A stretch of 7,165 nt of DNA from assembly GCA_012518325.1 (NCBI GenBank), contig JAAYSR010000127.1, positions 1 through 7,165 on the forward strand, read 5' to 3'. The notes beneath the pieces were generated by a model that was given only the letters and a program-made list of their open reading frames with translations, had not been told where the DNA came from and did no database searches. Origin of the DNA: Bacillota bacterium. Its GTDB lineage: Bacteria; Bacillota; Limnochordia; Darwinibacteriales; Darwinibacteriaceae. The position numbers and the translations under genes were made by a program. Of this stretch, positions 1 to 5,571 are shown piece by piece. The first letter of the stretch is position 1. Every line of letters begins with the position of its first letter.

Positions 1-408
1 ACGGGTCAAAAGATGATTGAGGGGAAAATCCAGGTCGATTTGGTGCCCCAGGGCACACTGGCTGAGAAGATTCGCTGTGCCGGTGCAGGCTTGGGGGGCT
101 TCCTGACCCCAACGGGCGTAGGTACTGTTGTGGCAGAAGGCAAGGAACATATTGAAGTGGACGGCAGGACCTATCTGCTGGAAAAACCGCTTTCGGCAGA
201 CTTTGCCCTGATCAAGGCCTGGAAGGCTGACCGTAAAGGCAATCTTATTTATCGCAAGAGCACTCGTAATTTTAATCCGCTGATGGCCATGGCCGCAGAG
301 TGTGTGATTGCAGAAGTGGAAGAGATTGTGGAAGTGGGAGAGATCGATCCCGATCATGTTGTAACTCCCGGCATTTTCATTGACTTCTTAACAAAGGGGG
401 CGAACTAA
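1..408 (+). CDS. atoD: Acyl-CoA:acetate/acetoacetate CoA-transferase, alpha subunit (AtoD-like), 3' part
   Basis: Partial gene: the reading frame is open from base 1 (Thr-Gly-Gln-Lys before the first Met at base 13), so the true start lies upstream. About 135 residues are visible of the roughly 215-220 usual for this subunit. The sequence closely resembles the C-terminal part of E. coli AtoD: VPQGTL, then IRCAGAGLGGFLTPTGVGT, then STRNFNPLMA, and VTPG near the C-terminus. The alpha subunit pairs with the beta subunit encoded next to form a cytoplasmic enzyme that moves CoA from an acyl-CoA such as butyryl-CoA to acetoacetate or acetate. In lysine or butyrate fermentation this activates acetoacetate and releases the fatty acid. 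The stop codon directly abuts the next gene start, which suggests translational coupling. Family assignment is firm; the preferred acyl group is inferred from the neighbours. Confidence 0.93.
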   Translation, partial: TGQKMIEGKIQVDLVPQGTLAEKIRCAGAGLGGFLTPTGVGTVVAEGKEHIEVDGRTYLLEKPLSADFALIKAWKADRKGNLIYRKSTRNFNPLMAMAAECVIAEVEEIVEVGEIDPDHVVTPGIFIDFLTKGAN

Positions 409-1080
409 GTGGACAGCAGGCAAAGGAGAATCATGATTGCCCGCCGCATTGCACAGGAACTTAAGGACGGAGACGTCGTCAATCTAGGCATTGGACTGCC
501 CACCATGGTCAATGACTTTATCCCCCCTGGAGTTGAGGTGACTTTGCAGTCGGAAAACGGTTTTGTGGGCCTTGGTCCCAATCCGGAACCTGGCGAGGAG
601 GATCCCGATCTGGTCAATGCCGGCGGCCAGCCTGTGACCATTTTACCAGGGGGTGCCTTCTTTGACAGCGCCCTGTCCTTCGCCATTATCAGAGGAGGCC
701 ATGTAGATGTAACAGTGCTGGGCGCTTTAGAAGTAGACGCAGAGGGAAACCTGGCCAACTGGATGGTTCCTGGAAAAATGGTGCCCGGCATGGGCGGAGC
801 GATGGATCTGGTTGTAGGAGCGAAAAAGGTCATTGTAGCTACAACACATGTGACCAAAAACGGTGAGCCGAAGCTCTTGAAAAAGTGCCGCCTGCCTTTG
901 ACGGCAGCTAAGCAAGTCAACTTGGTTGTGACCGATATGGGTGTTTTTGAGGTAAAAGGCGGCAGCATGATCATGCTCGAGAAGAACCCTGAATTTACAG
1001 TGGATGAGATCCAGGCAGCCACTGAAGCCGACCTCGTACTGTCCCCTGATCTGAAGGATATGGACGTGGCGGGACTCTAA
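409..1080 (+). CDS. atoA: Acyl-CoA:acetate/acetoacetate CoA-transferase, beta subunit (AtoA-like)
   Basis: Complete 223-residue beta subunit, the usual length for the family. This subunit carries the catalytic glutamate that forms the enzyme-CoA thioester. It is seen here as E49 in LQSENGFVGLGP, preceded by the glycine-rich NLGIGLPT at 25-32. Further family blocks are NAGGQP, IRGGHVDVTVLGALEVD and VPGKMVPGMGGAMDLV. The GTG start at 409 follows the atoD stop with no gap and has a G-rich ribosome site (AAAGGGGG, 393-400) 8 nt upstream. The N-terminus it gives (MDSRQRRIMIARRIAQEL) aligns with E. coli AtoA (MDAKQRIARRVAQEL), so it is preferred over the internal ATG at 433, although that ATG also has an AAAGGAG a few bases upstream. 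AtoDA probably connects the acetoacetate pool to butyryl-CoA in this operon. Confidence 0.94.
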   Translation: MDSRQRRIMIARRIAQELKDGDVVNLGIGLPTMVNDFIPPGVEVTLQSENGFVGLGPNPEPGEEDPDLVNAGGQPVTILPGGAFFDSALSFAIIRGGHVDVTVLGALEVDAEGNLANWMVPGKMVPGMGGAMDLVVGAKKVIVATTHVTKNGEPKLLKKCRLPLTAAKQVNLVVTDMGVFEVKGGSMIMLEKNPEFTVDEIQAATEADLVLSPDLKDMDVAGL

Positions 1081-1091
1081 CTTAGGCAGCG

Positions 1092-1099
1092 AAGGAGGT
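1092..1099 (+). promoter_or_regulatory. Ribosome binding site for kamA
   Basis: AAGGAGGT, a near-perfect anti-16S match, lies 6 nt before the GTG at 1106. It fixes that GTG as the kamA start, since no ATG is nearby in frame. Confidence 0.85.
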
Positions 1100-1105
1100 T
1101 TTGCT

Positions 1106-2365
1106 GTGAACAAGCAACCGTGGCAGCAGTGGGGCTGCAGTGAAGCTGAATGGCGTGATTGGCACTGGCAGGTCAGGAATCGTATCCAGAGCGTGGATGA
1201 TCTCGAACGGATTATTCCTTTGACGGATCAGGAGAAGGAGGACATCAATCAAGTTTTGGAAGTGTTCAGGATGGGGATAACCCCCTATTACGCTTCTCTG
1301 ATGGATCCTGATGATCCGGCCTGTCCCGTCAGGCGCCAGGCGGTGCCCACAATCTATGAAACTATGTCAGGTATAGCTGATATGCAGGATCCTTTGAATG
1401 AGGTTGCGGATTCTCCTGTACCAGGCTTGACACACCGTTATCCTGATCGGGTCCTCTTTTTAATCACGGACCAGTGTTCGATGTACTGCCGCCACTGCAC
1501 CAGGCGCCGTTTTGCCGGACAGCATGATTCCGGTATGGCCTGGGAATACATCGAGCAGGGAATCGAGTACATCAAAAACACTCCCGCGGTGCGTGACGTG
1601 CTGCTTTCCGGCGGGGACGCTCTTCTGATGGCAGACCATAAGCTCGAGGAGATTATCAAACGCCTCAGGGAGATTCCCCATGTGGACGTTATTCGGCTCG
1701 GCACCCGCACCCCTGTGGTTATGCCCCAGCGGATCACAGATGACCTGGTCAATATGCTGAAAAAGTACCATCCAATTTGGCTGAACACTCACTTCAACCA
1801 TCCCAGGGAGATCACGCCTGAAGCTGCTGAAGCATGCATGAAACTGGTGGACGGCGGGATCCCGGTGGGCAACCAAACCGTTCTGCTGCGGGGTGTGAAC
1901 GATAATCCGCAGATCATGAAGGAACTTATGCTGGGTTTGGTTCGGATACGGGTCCGCCCCTACTATATCTACCAATGCGACCTGTCCATGGGCATCGAGC
2001 ATTTCCGGACGAAGGTGTCTAAGGGGTTGGAAATTATGGAAGCCCTCAGGGGCCATATTTCCGGCTATGCAGTTCCCACCTACGTCGTGGATGTGCCGGG
2101 GGGCGGAGGCAAGACGCCGGTTATGCCCCAGTACCTGATCAGCATGTCCCCGACTAAAGTGGTGCTGCGCAATTACGAAGGGGTAATCGCCACTTACGCT
2201 GAACCCCAGTATATCGACGAGGGCTGGGAGTCAGCAAATGGCAAAACGGAAATGTATACCGGAGTAGCCCAGCTGTTGGAAGCCAAGGAAAACCGGTCTA
2301 TAGAACCGGCCAATTTGGAGCGGAGAAGGCGCAATGCCAAGAAAAGAAGAGAAGGAGGCACATGA
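1106..2365 (+). CDS. kamA: L-lysine 2,3-aminomutase (radical SAM, PLP-dependent)
   Basis: A 419-residue protein (Clostridium subterminale enzyme: 416) that interconverts L-lysine and L-beta-lysine using a 4Fe-4S cluster, S-adenosylmethionine and PLP. The cluster motif CX3CX2C is C124-SMY-C128-RH-C131, followed by R133, equivalent to the Arg that binds the substrate carboxylate. GGD at 169-171 lies in the SAM region. The PLP lysine is K336 in PGGGGKTP. D292 (YQCDLS) and D329 (VVDVPGG) match the two aspartates (D293, D330) that hold the lysine epsilon-amino group. Glutamate 2,3-aminomutases replace these with Lys and Asn, so lysine is the predicted substrate. The zinc-site cysteines of the clostridial enzyme are absent: N267 replaces C268, and there is no Cys after residue 291. 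The tail is strongly basic (ERRRRNAKKRR). The gene lies 25 nt after atoA and touches the thiolase gene. Its position beside AtoDA suggests lysine degradation; beta-lysine synthesis for another use cannot be excluded. Confidence 0.93.
   Translation: MNKQPWQQWGCSEAEWRDWHWQVRNRIQSVDDLERIIPLTDQEKEDINQVLEVFRMGITPYYASLMDPDDPACPVRRQAVPTIYETMSGIADMQDPLNEVADSPVPGLTHRYPDRVLFLITDQCSMYCRHCTRRRFAGQHDSGMAWEYIEQGIEYIKNTPAVRDVLLSGGDALLMADHKLEEIIKRLREIPHVDVIRLGTRTPVVMPQRITDDLVNMLKKYHPIWLNTHFNHPREITPEAAEACMKLVDGGIPVGNQTVLLRGVNDNPQIMKELMLGLVRIRVRPYYIYQCDLSMGIEHFRTKVSKGLEIMEALRGHISGYAVPTYVVDVPGGGGKTPVMPQYLISMSPTKVVLRNYEGVIATYAEPQYIDEGWESANGKTEMYTGVAQLLEAKENRSIEPANLERRRRNAKKRREGGT
2352..2358 (+). promoter_or_regulatory. 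Ribosome binding site for the thiolase gene
   Basis: AAGGAGG lies inside the last kamA codons. It is 6 nt from the ATG at 2365 but only 3 nt from the ATG at 2362, which favours 2365. Its location within kamA implies coupled translation. Confidence 0.75.
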
Positions 2366-3546
2366 TGCAGGAGGTTGTAATTGTTAAAGCGGTTCGTACT
2401 GCAATCGGCAGTTTTGGCGGAACATTGAAGAATGTGTCGGCTGCGGAGCTAGGTGCTGTAGTAATTGAGGAGATCTTGGAGCAAACAGGCATTCCGGCAG
2501 CAGAGGTTGATGAAGTGATTATGGGCAATGTCCTCCAGGCTGCCCAGGGGCAGAACCCGGCACGGCAGGCTGCTGTCAAAGCGGGCATCCCGGACAGGGT
2601 TCCGTCGTACACAGTGAACAAGGTATGCGGTTCGGGCCTCAAGGCGGTGGGGCTGGCTGCCCAGGCTATTCGGGCCGGAGACGGTCACATGTATGTGGTT
2701 GGCGGCATGGAGAATATGAGCATGGCACCCTACGTCCATCCAGGAGCCCGCTGGGGAGCCCGCATGGGCCATAGCGAGCTTGTGGACGTGATGATCAAGG
2801 ACGGCCTCTGGTGTGCCTTCAATGACGTACACATGGGAATTACCGCGGAGAACATTGCTGAGCGCTGGCAGATCAGCCGCGAGGAGCAGGATGAGTTTGC
2901 CGCGGCAAGCCAGCAGAAATGCGAGGCTGCCCAGGCTGAAGACCGTTTTGCAGATGAAATTGTACCAGTGATCATACCGCAGCGTAAAGGTGATCCAATT
3001 CGTTTTGCCCGGGACGAATATCCCAGGGCAGGTGTGACTGCCGAAGGCCTTGCCAAGCTGCGTCCAGCCTTTAAGAAGGAGGGAACGGTCACAGCAGGCA
3101 ACGCTTCAGGCATTAATGACGGTGCCGCGGCCCTTCTGGTCATGTCCTGGGAAAAGGCTGAGGAACTCGGCCTTAAGCCTATGGCCCGCATTTTGAGCTA
3201 TGCCGCCTCGGGAGTTGATCCCGCCATAATGGGCATGGGGCCGGTAGAAGCAAGCCGCAAGGCGTTGGCTAAAGCAGGTTTGTCCATTGATGACCTAGAT
3301 TTAATTGAAGCAAATGAGGCCTTTGCCGCCCAGTCGCTGGCGGTTGCCCGGGAGTTAAACCTGGATCCGGCTAAGGTAAATGTAAACGGCGGTGCCATCG
3401 CCTTAGGACACCCCATTGGCGCAAGCGGCGCACGGATTTTGGTTACATTGCTCCATGCCCTGCAGCAGCGCGGCCTTAAGCGCGGTCTGGCTACCCTGTG
3501 CATTGGAGGCGGGCAGGGATACGCTGTGGCAGTGGAGATGATCTAG
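2365..3546 (+). CDS. Acetyl-CoA acetyltransferase (thiolase II)
   Basis: A 393-residue thiolase of normal length, catalysing 2 acetyl-CoA to acetoacetyl-CoA + CoA, or the reverse. All three catalytic elements are present: nucleophile C88 in VNKVCGSGLKAV, H349 in NGGAIALGHPIGASGAR, and proton-transfer C379 in LCIGGGQG. The N-terminus (MQEVVIVKAVRTAIGSFGG) and GMENMS are typical of biosynthetic/acetoacetyl-CoA thiolases (AtoB/ThlA type). Two ATGs stand in tandem at 2362 and 2365; ribosome-site spacing favours 2365, whose ATG shares one base with the kamA TGA. In this operon the enzyme would either cleave acetoacetyl-CoA formed through AtoDA (lysine catabolism) or condense acetyl-CoA towards butyryl-CoA. 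The direction is not decided by sequence. Longer 3-ketoacyl-CoA substrates are possible, but the HBD and crotonase neighbours suggest C4. Confidence 0.94.
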   Translation: MQEVVIVKAVRTAIGSFGGTLKNVSAAELGAVVIEEILEQTGIPAAEVDEVIMGNVLQAAQGQNPARQAAVKAGIPDRVPSYTVNKVCGSGLKAVGLAAQAIRAGDGHMYVVGGMENMSMAPYVHPGARWGARMGHSELVDVMIKDGLWCAFNDVHMGITAENIAERWQISREEQDEFAAASQQKCEAAQAEDRFADEIVPVIIPQRKGDPIRFARDEYPRAGVTAEGLAKLRPAFKKEGTVTAGNASGINDGAAALLVMSWEKAEELGLKPMARILSYAASGVDPAIMGMGPVEASRKALAKAGLSIDDLDLIEANEAFAAQSLAVARELNLDPAKVNVNGGAIALGHPIGASGARILVTLLHALQQRGLKRGLATLCIGGGQGYAVAVEMI

Positions 3547-3557
3547 CCCCAAGCATA

Positions 3558-3564
3558 GGGAGGT
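3558..3564 (+). promoter_or_regulatory. Ribosome binding site for the 3-hydroxybutyryl-CoA dehydrogenase gene
   Basis: GGGAGGT is followed at once by a GTG (3565), too close to be the start. The tandem ATGs at 3577 and 3580 are 12-15 nt away, a rather long spacing but the only workable one. This may lower initiation compared with the neighbouring genes. Confidence 0.6.
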
Positions 3565-3576
3565 GTGTACACAGAG

Positions 3577-4419
3577 ATGATGAGCATAGGTGTAATTGGT
3601 GCAGGGACAATGGGCAGCGGCATAGCCGAGGTTGCAGCCCAGGCTGGGAACGTTGTTCTGGTAGACGTTGACAAAGCCAGGGCGGAGCAGGGGCTGGCCG
3701 CCATCGAAAAGAGACTGAACCGGCAGGTGGAACGGGAGCGCATTGATGCTGCACGCAGGGATGAGCTCTTGGGCCGGATTGCTGCCTCCGGTGAACTTGC
3801 GGATCTGAGGGATGCAGACATCGTGATTGAAGCTGCTCTGGAAGACTTGGAAGTAAAAAAGGAGATCTTTGCATCTCTTGGCGAGATCTGCTCCCCGAAG
3901 TGCATCTTAGGAACGAACACCTCCGCCTTGAGCATAACGGCCCTGGCGGCCCATGTGCCCCGGCCGGAGCGGCTGGTGGGCATCCACTTCTTCAACCCCG
4001 CCGCGGTGATGAAGCTGGTGGAGATTGTGCGGACACCATTTACTTCCCAAGAGTGCCTGGATCAGGTTAGAGCTTTTACCGAATCACTTGGCAAGGAGCC
4101 GGTTTTGGTGGAGGAGTCGCCAGGCTTTATCGTCAACCGGCTGCTGATTCCCATGATCAACGAGGCGGTATTCCTGCTCTCCGAAGGTGCGGCATCGGCA
4201 GAGGACATCGATACTGCTATGCGTCTAGGCGCCAACCATCCCATGGGGCCCTTGTCCTTGGCCGACCTGGTAGGTTTAGACATCTGCCTGGCGATTATGG
4301 AAACGCTCCATAGGGAGTTGGGGGAGGATAAGTACCGTCCGGCTCCGTTGCTGCGTAAAATGGTGCGGGCAGGGCATCTTGGCAGAAAGACAAAGAAAGG
4401 TTTCTTTGAATACAACTGA
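3577..4419 (+). CDS. 3-hydroxybutyryl-CoA dehydrogenase
   Basis: A 280-residue protein, the standard size for the stand-alone clostridial Hbd/PaaH family (about 282). It interconverts acetoacetyl-CoA and 3-hydroxybutyryl-CoA. The N-terminal Rossmann fold shows GxGxxG at G8-G10-G13 (GVIGAGTMGSG). An acidic D30 at the end of the second strand (VVLVDVD) favours NAD over NADP. The catalytic His-Glu pair is H137 in GIHFFNP and E149 in MKLVEIV. Then come ESPGFIVNRLL and the C-terminal dimer domain with HPMGPLSLADLVGLD, ending in GRKTKKGFFEYN. The start is taken as ATG 3577, which gives the expected short lead (MMSIGVIGAG). A GTG at 3565 would add four residues but overlaps the ribosome-site zone, and ATG 3580 is the other candidate. 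It lies about 30 nt after the thiolase gene and 18 nt before the crotonase gene. Confidence 0.94.
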   Translation: MMSIGVIGAGTMGSGIAEVAAQAGNVVLVDVDKARAEQGLAAIEKRLNRQVERERIDAARRDELLGRIAASGELADLRDADIVIEAALEDLEVKKEIFASLGEICSPKCILGTNTSALSITALAAHVPRPERLVGIHFFNPAAVMKLVEIVRTPFTSQECLDQVRAFTESLGKEPVLVEESPGFIVNRLLIPMINEAVFLLSEGAASAEDIDTAMRLGANHPMGPLSLADLVGLDICLAIMETLHRELGEDKYRPAPLLRKMVRAGHLGRKTKKGFFEYN

Positions 4420-4437
4420 ATCCCAAAGGAGGGCATT

Positions 4438-5214
4438 ATGGAACTGCAGTGTTTTCAGATTACGATGCACAAGGGATGGGCTCTTTTGGAGATGGCACGT
4501 CCTGACAAGCTGAACGTCATCGATGAAACCGTCCTGACAGAACTGGAGGCCATCTTGCAGCACTTTAAAGAGGAACAGGTCAAGGCTGTAGTTGTAACCG
4601 GCCAGGGCAGAGCCTTTGCAGCCGGAGCTGACGTGGGGGCCATGGCCGAGATGGACAGTCAGGAAGCAAAGCAGTTTTCAGTTTTGGGCAATAAGGTGTT
4701 TCAGGCAATTGAAGACCACCCCGCGGTTTTTGTTGCCGCAGTCAACGGCTATGCTTTAGGCGGCGGGTGCGAACTGGCCTTGGCCTGTGATTTGCGCCTG
4801 GCTTCAGAAAAGGCGACTTTTGCCCAGCCCGAAATCAACCTGGGCATCATCCCCGGCTTCGGAGGCACGCAGCGTCTCCCGCGCATTGCAGGGGCAGCCA
4901 AGGCGAAGGAATGGATCTTCACGGGCAGGCGGTTTTCGGCCCAGGAAGCTTTGCAGGCAGGTGTGGTTTCCCAAGTGCTGGCCCCGGAAGAGCTGCTGCC
5001 AGCTGCCGCTGCCTTGGCAGAGGAACTGGCCGGGAAGTCAGGCCCTATCCTCACGCTGGCCAAACGGGCGATTGCTGCTTCCGGCACCGGAGTAAGCCCC
5101 AGCCATGGGGAACAGGAAGCTAATTTCTTCGGCAAATGTCTGTCCACCGAAGACGGCCGGGAAGGGCTGAGGGCCTTTGTAGAAAAGCGGGATCCGGTTT
5201 TCAAAGACCGTTAG
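4438..5214 (+). CDS. Enoyl-CoA hydratase (crotonase), short-chain
   Basis: A 258-residue crotonase-fold enzyme of normal length that interconverts 3-hydroxybutyryl-CoA and crotonyl-CoA. Both catalytic glutamates of the true hydratases are present, 20 residues apart as in rat mitochondrial crotonase (E144/E164): E112 in ALGGGCELAL and E132 in FAQPEINLGIIPGFGGTQR. The first oxyanion-hole segment is GRAFAAGADVGAM, and the C-terminal helix region ends FVEKRDPVFKDR. Keeping both Glu residues argues for a hydratase rather than an isomerase or naphthoate synthase. The start ATG is preceded by AAAGGAGGG (4425-4433) at good spacing. It is the last gene of the fermentation operon. The next step, crotonyl-CoA to butyryl-CoA (Bcd-EtfAB), is not encoded here because a housekeeping operon begins immediately downstream. 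Confidence 0.93.
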   Translation: MELQCFQITMHKGWALLEMARPDKLNVIDETVLTELEAILQHFKEEQVKAVVVTGQGRAFAAGADVGAMAEMDSQEAKQFSVLGNKVFQAIEDHPAVFVAAVNGYALGGGCELALACDLRLASEKATFAQPEINLGIIPGFGGTQRLPRIAGAAKAKEWIFTGRRFSAQEALQAGVVSQVLAPEELLPAAAALAEELAGKSGPILTLAKRAIAASGTGVSPSHGEQEANFFGKCLSTEDGREGLRAFVEKRDPVFKDR

Positions 5215-5222
5215 GGGAGAAG

Positions 5223-5252
5223 TTGACAGGGGCAGAACATTTTGCATATAAT
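5223..5252 (+). promoter_or_regulatory. Consensus housekeeping promoter for the cysS-mrnC operon
   Basis: A perfect -35 TTGACA (5223-5228) and a perfect -10 TATAAT (5247-5252) are separated by 18 bp. Transcription would start near 5259-5261, about 12 nt before T-box Stem I. The -35 element begins 8 nt after the crotonase stop, leaving no room for a terminator of the upstream operon. Such a strong promoter fits a gene controlled mainly by attenuation after initiation. Confidence 0.88.
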
Positions 5253-5301
5253 GGGCTTATCAATTTCATAGCGGAGATGATGGGGAGAGTAAGTGAGGGA
5301 A

Positions 5302-5324
5302 CCTTCGCAGCGCATTTGCGGGGG
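5302..5324 (+). other. Extra hairpin within the 5' arm of T-box Stem I
   Basis: CCTTCGCA (5302-5309) can pair with TGCGGGGG (5317-5324), giving 8 pairs with two T-G wobbles and a 7-nt loop. It sits between the putative Stem I pairings TGAG/CTCA (5294-5297 with 5372-5375) and GGCC/GGCC (5326-5329 with 5366-5369), so it would project as a side arm. An alternative pairing inside it is the palindrome CGCATTTGCG (5311-5320). This was folded by eye only. Confidence 0.5.
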
Positions 5325-5494
5325 CGGCCCCTAAGAGAGGGATGCATTTGGTGGAAGTGTCCTGCGGCCAACTCAGTGAAGTGCACCCCTGATCCTCCAG
5401 CGTGAACGCCAGGGAGCAGGTAGCGCTGGACGGGAAAGCCCGTTACAGCTGATTTGAGTGCTGCGTGGATCGCTGTGTAGTGATTCAGGCAGAA

Positions 5495-5524
5495 ACAGAG
5501 TGGAACCGCGACCCTCGTCTCTGT
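5495..5524 (+). promoter_or_regulatory. T-box antiterminator
   Basis: Lower helix ACAGAG (5495-5500) pairs with CTCTGT (5519-5524). The 7-nt bulge TGGAACC (5501-5507) carries the tRNA-acceptor-binding UGGA. Upper helix GCG (5508-5510) pairs with CGT (5516-5518) around the loop ACCCT. The layout matches the antiterminator of B. subtilis glyQS. It uses bases 5516-5521, which are also needed by the terminator, so the two folds exclude each other. Confidence 0.9.
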
Positions 5525-5549
5525 GTTGGAGACGGGGGTTTGTTTGTTT
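5511..5549 (+). terminator. Intrinsic terminator of the T-box leader
   Basis: ACCCTCGTCTC (5511-5521) pairs with GAGACGGGGGT (5529-5539): 11 pairs including one T-G wobble, with a 7-nt loop. It is followed by the T-rich run TTTGTTTGTTT (5539-5549). It would form when tRNA-Cys is charged. As the first terminator after the crotonase gene, it may also end transcripts of the upstream operon. Confidence 0.92.
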
Positions 5550-5557
5550 CAGCTTGT

Positions 5558-5564
5558 GGGAGGT
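5558..5564 (+). promoter_or_regulatory. Ribosome binding site for cysS
   Basis: GGGAGGT lies 7 nt before the GTG at 5572. It decides this start over in-frame upstream GTG codons, which lie within the T-box. Confidence 0.85.
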
Positions 5565-5571
5565 AAGAAAA

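Larger units (their letters stand above)
5260..5550 (+). promoter_or_regulatory. T-box riboswitch leader, tRNA-Cys specific, controlling cysS
   Basis: This cis-acting RNA senses uncharged tRNA-Cys and allows transcription into cysS when charging is low. Stem I (5273-5398) begins with GGAG (5273-5276) paired to CTCC (5395-5398), then a kink-turn (ATGAT/TGAT), then GGGG (5282-5285) paired to CCCC (5386-5389). The specifier loop has AGTA (5288-5291) opposite GTGAAG, with specifier codon TGC (Cys) at 5382-5384 followed by A. The distal part has an AGAGAG bulge (5334-5339), a 6-bp helix 5340-5345/5357-5362 and a GGTGGAA apical loop (5350-5356). A Stem III-like hairpin ACGGG-AAAG-CCCGT lies at 5430-5443. 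The T-box sequence AGAGTGGAACCGCG is at 5497-5510. The bulge start UGGA is complementary to UCCA, matching the U73 discriminator known for bacterial tRNA-Cys. The start is estimated from the promoter. The middle of Stem I and the Stem II region are only partly resolved by eye. Confidence 0.95.

Noticed and set aside
405..1022. 205-codon reverse-strand open frame opposite atoA, and similar reverse frames opposite every other gene
   Set aside because: They lie antisense to clearly recognisable enzymes, have no family motifs or ribosome sites, and give low-complexity Ser/Pro/Ala-rich translations typical of shadow frames.
1106..2365. Glutamate 2,3-aminomutase as an alternative identity for kamA
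   Set aside because: Both lysine-binding aspartates (D292, D329) are kept; glutamate enzymes have Lys and Asn there.
3565..3576. GTG 3565 as the start of 3-hydroxybutyryl-CoA dehydrogenase
   Set aside because: It directly abuts GGGAGGT, leaving no spacer, and adds residues (MYTE) not typical of the family.
5311..5320. Perfect palindrome CGCATTTGCG considered as a protein operator
   Set aside because: It lies inside the transcribed T-box Stem I and is better explained as RNA hairpin structure; no second copy was seen near the promoter.
5136..5405. 89-codon forward open frame spanning the end of crotonase and the T-box
   Set aside because: It overlaps the crotonase gene, promoter and Stem I, has no ribosome site and resembles no protein family.
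5458..5571. N-terminal extension of cysS starting at GTG 5458
   Set aside because: These codons lie in the T-box antiterminator/terminator. The known CysS N-terminus begins at the GTG at 5572, which has its own ribosome site.
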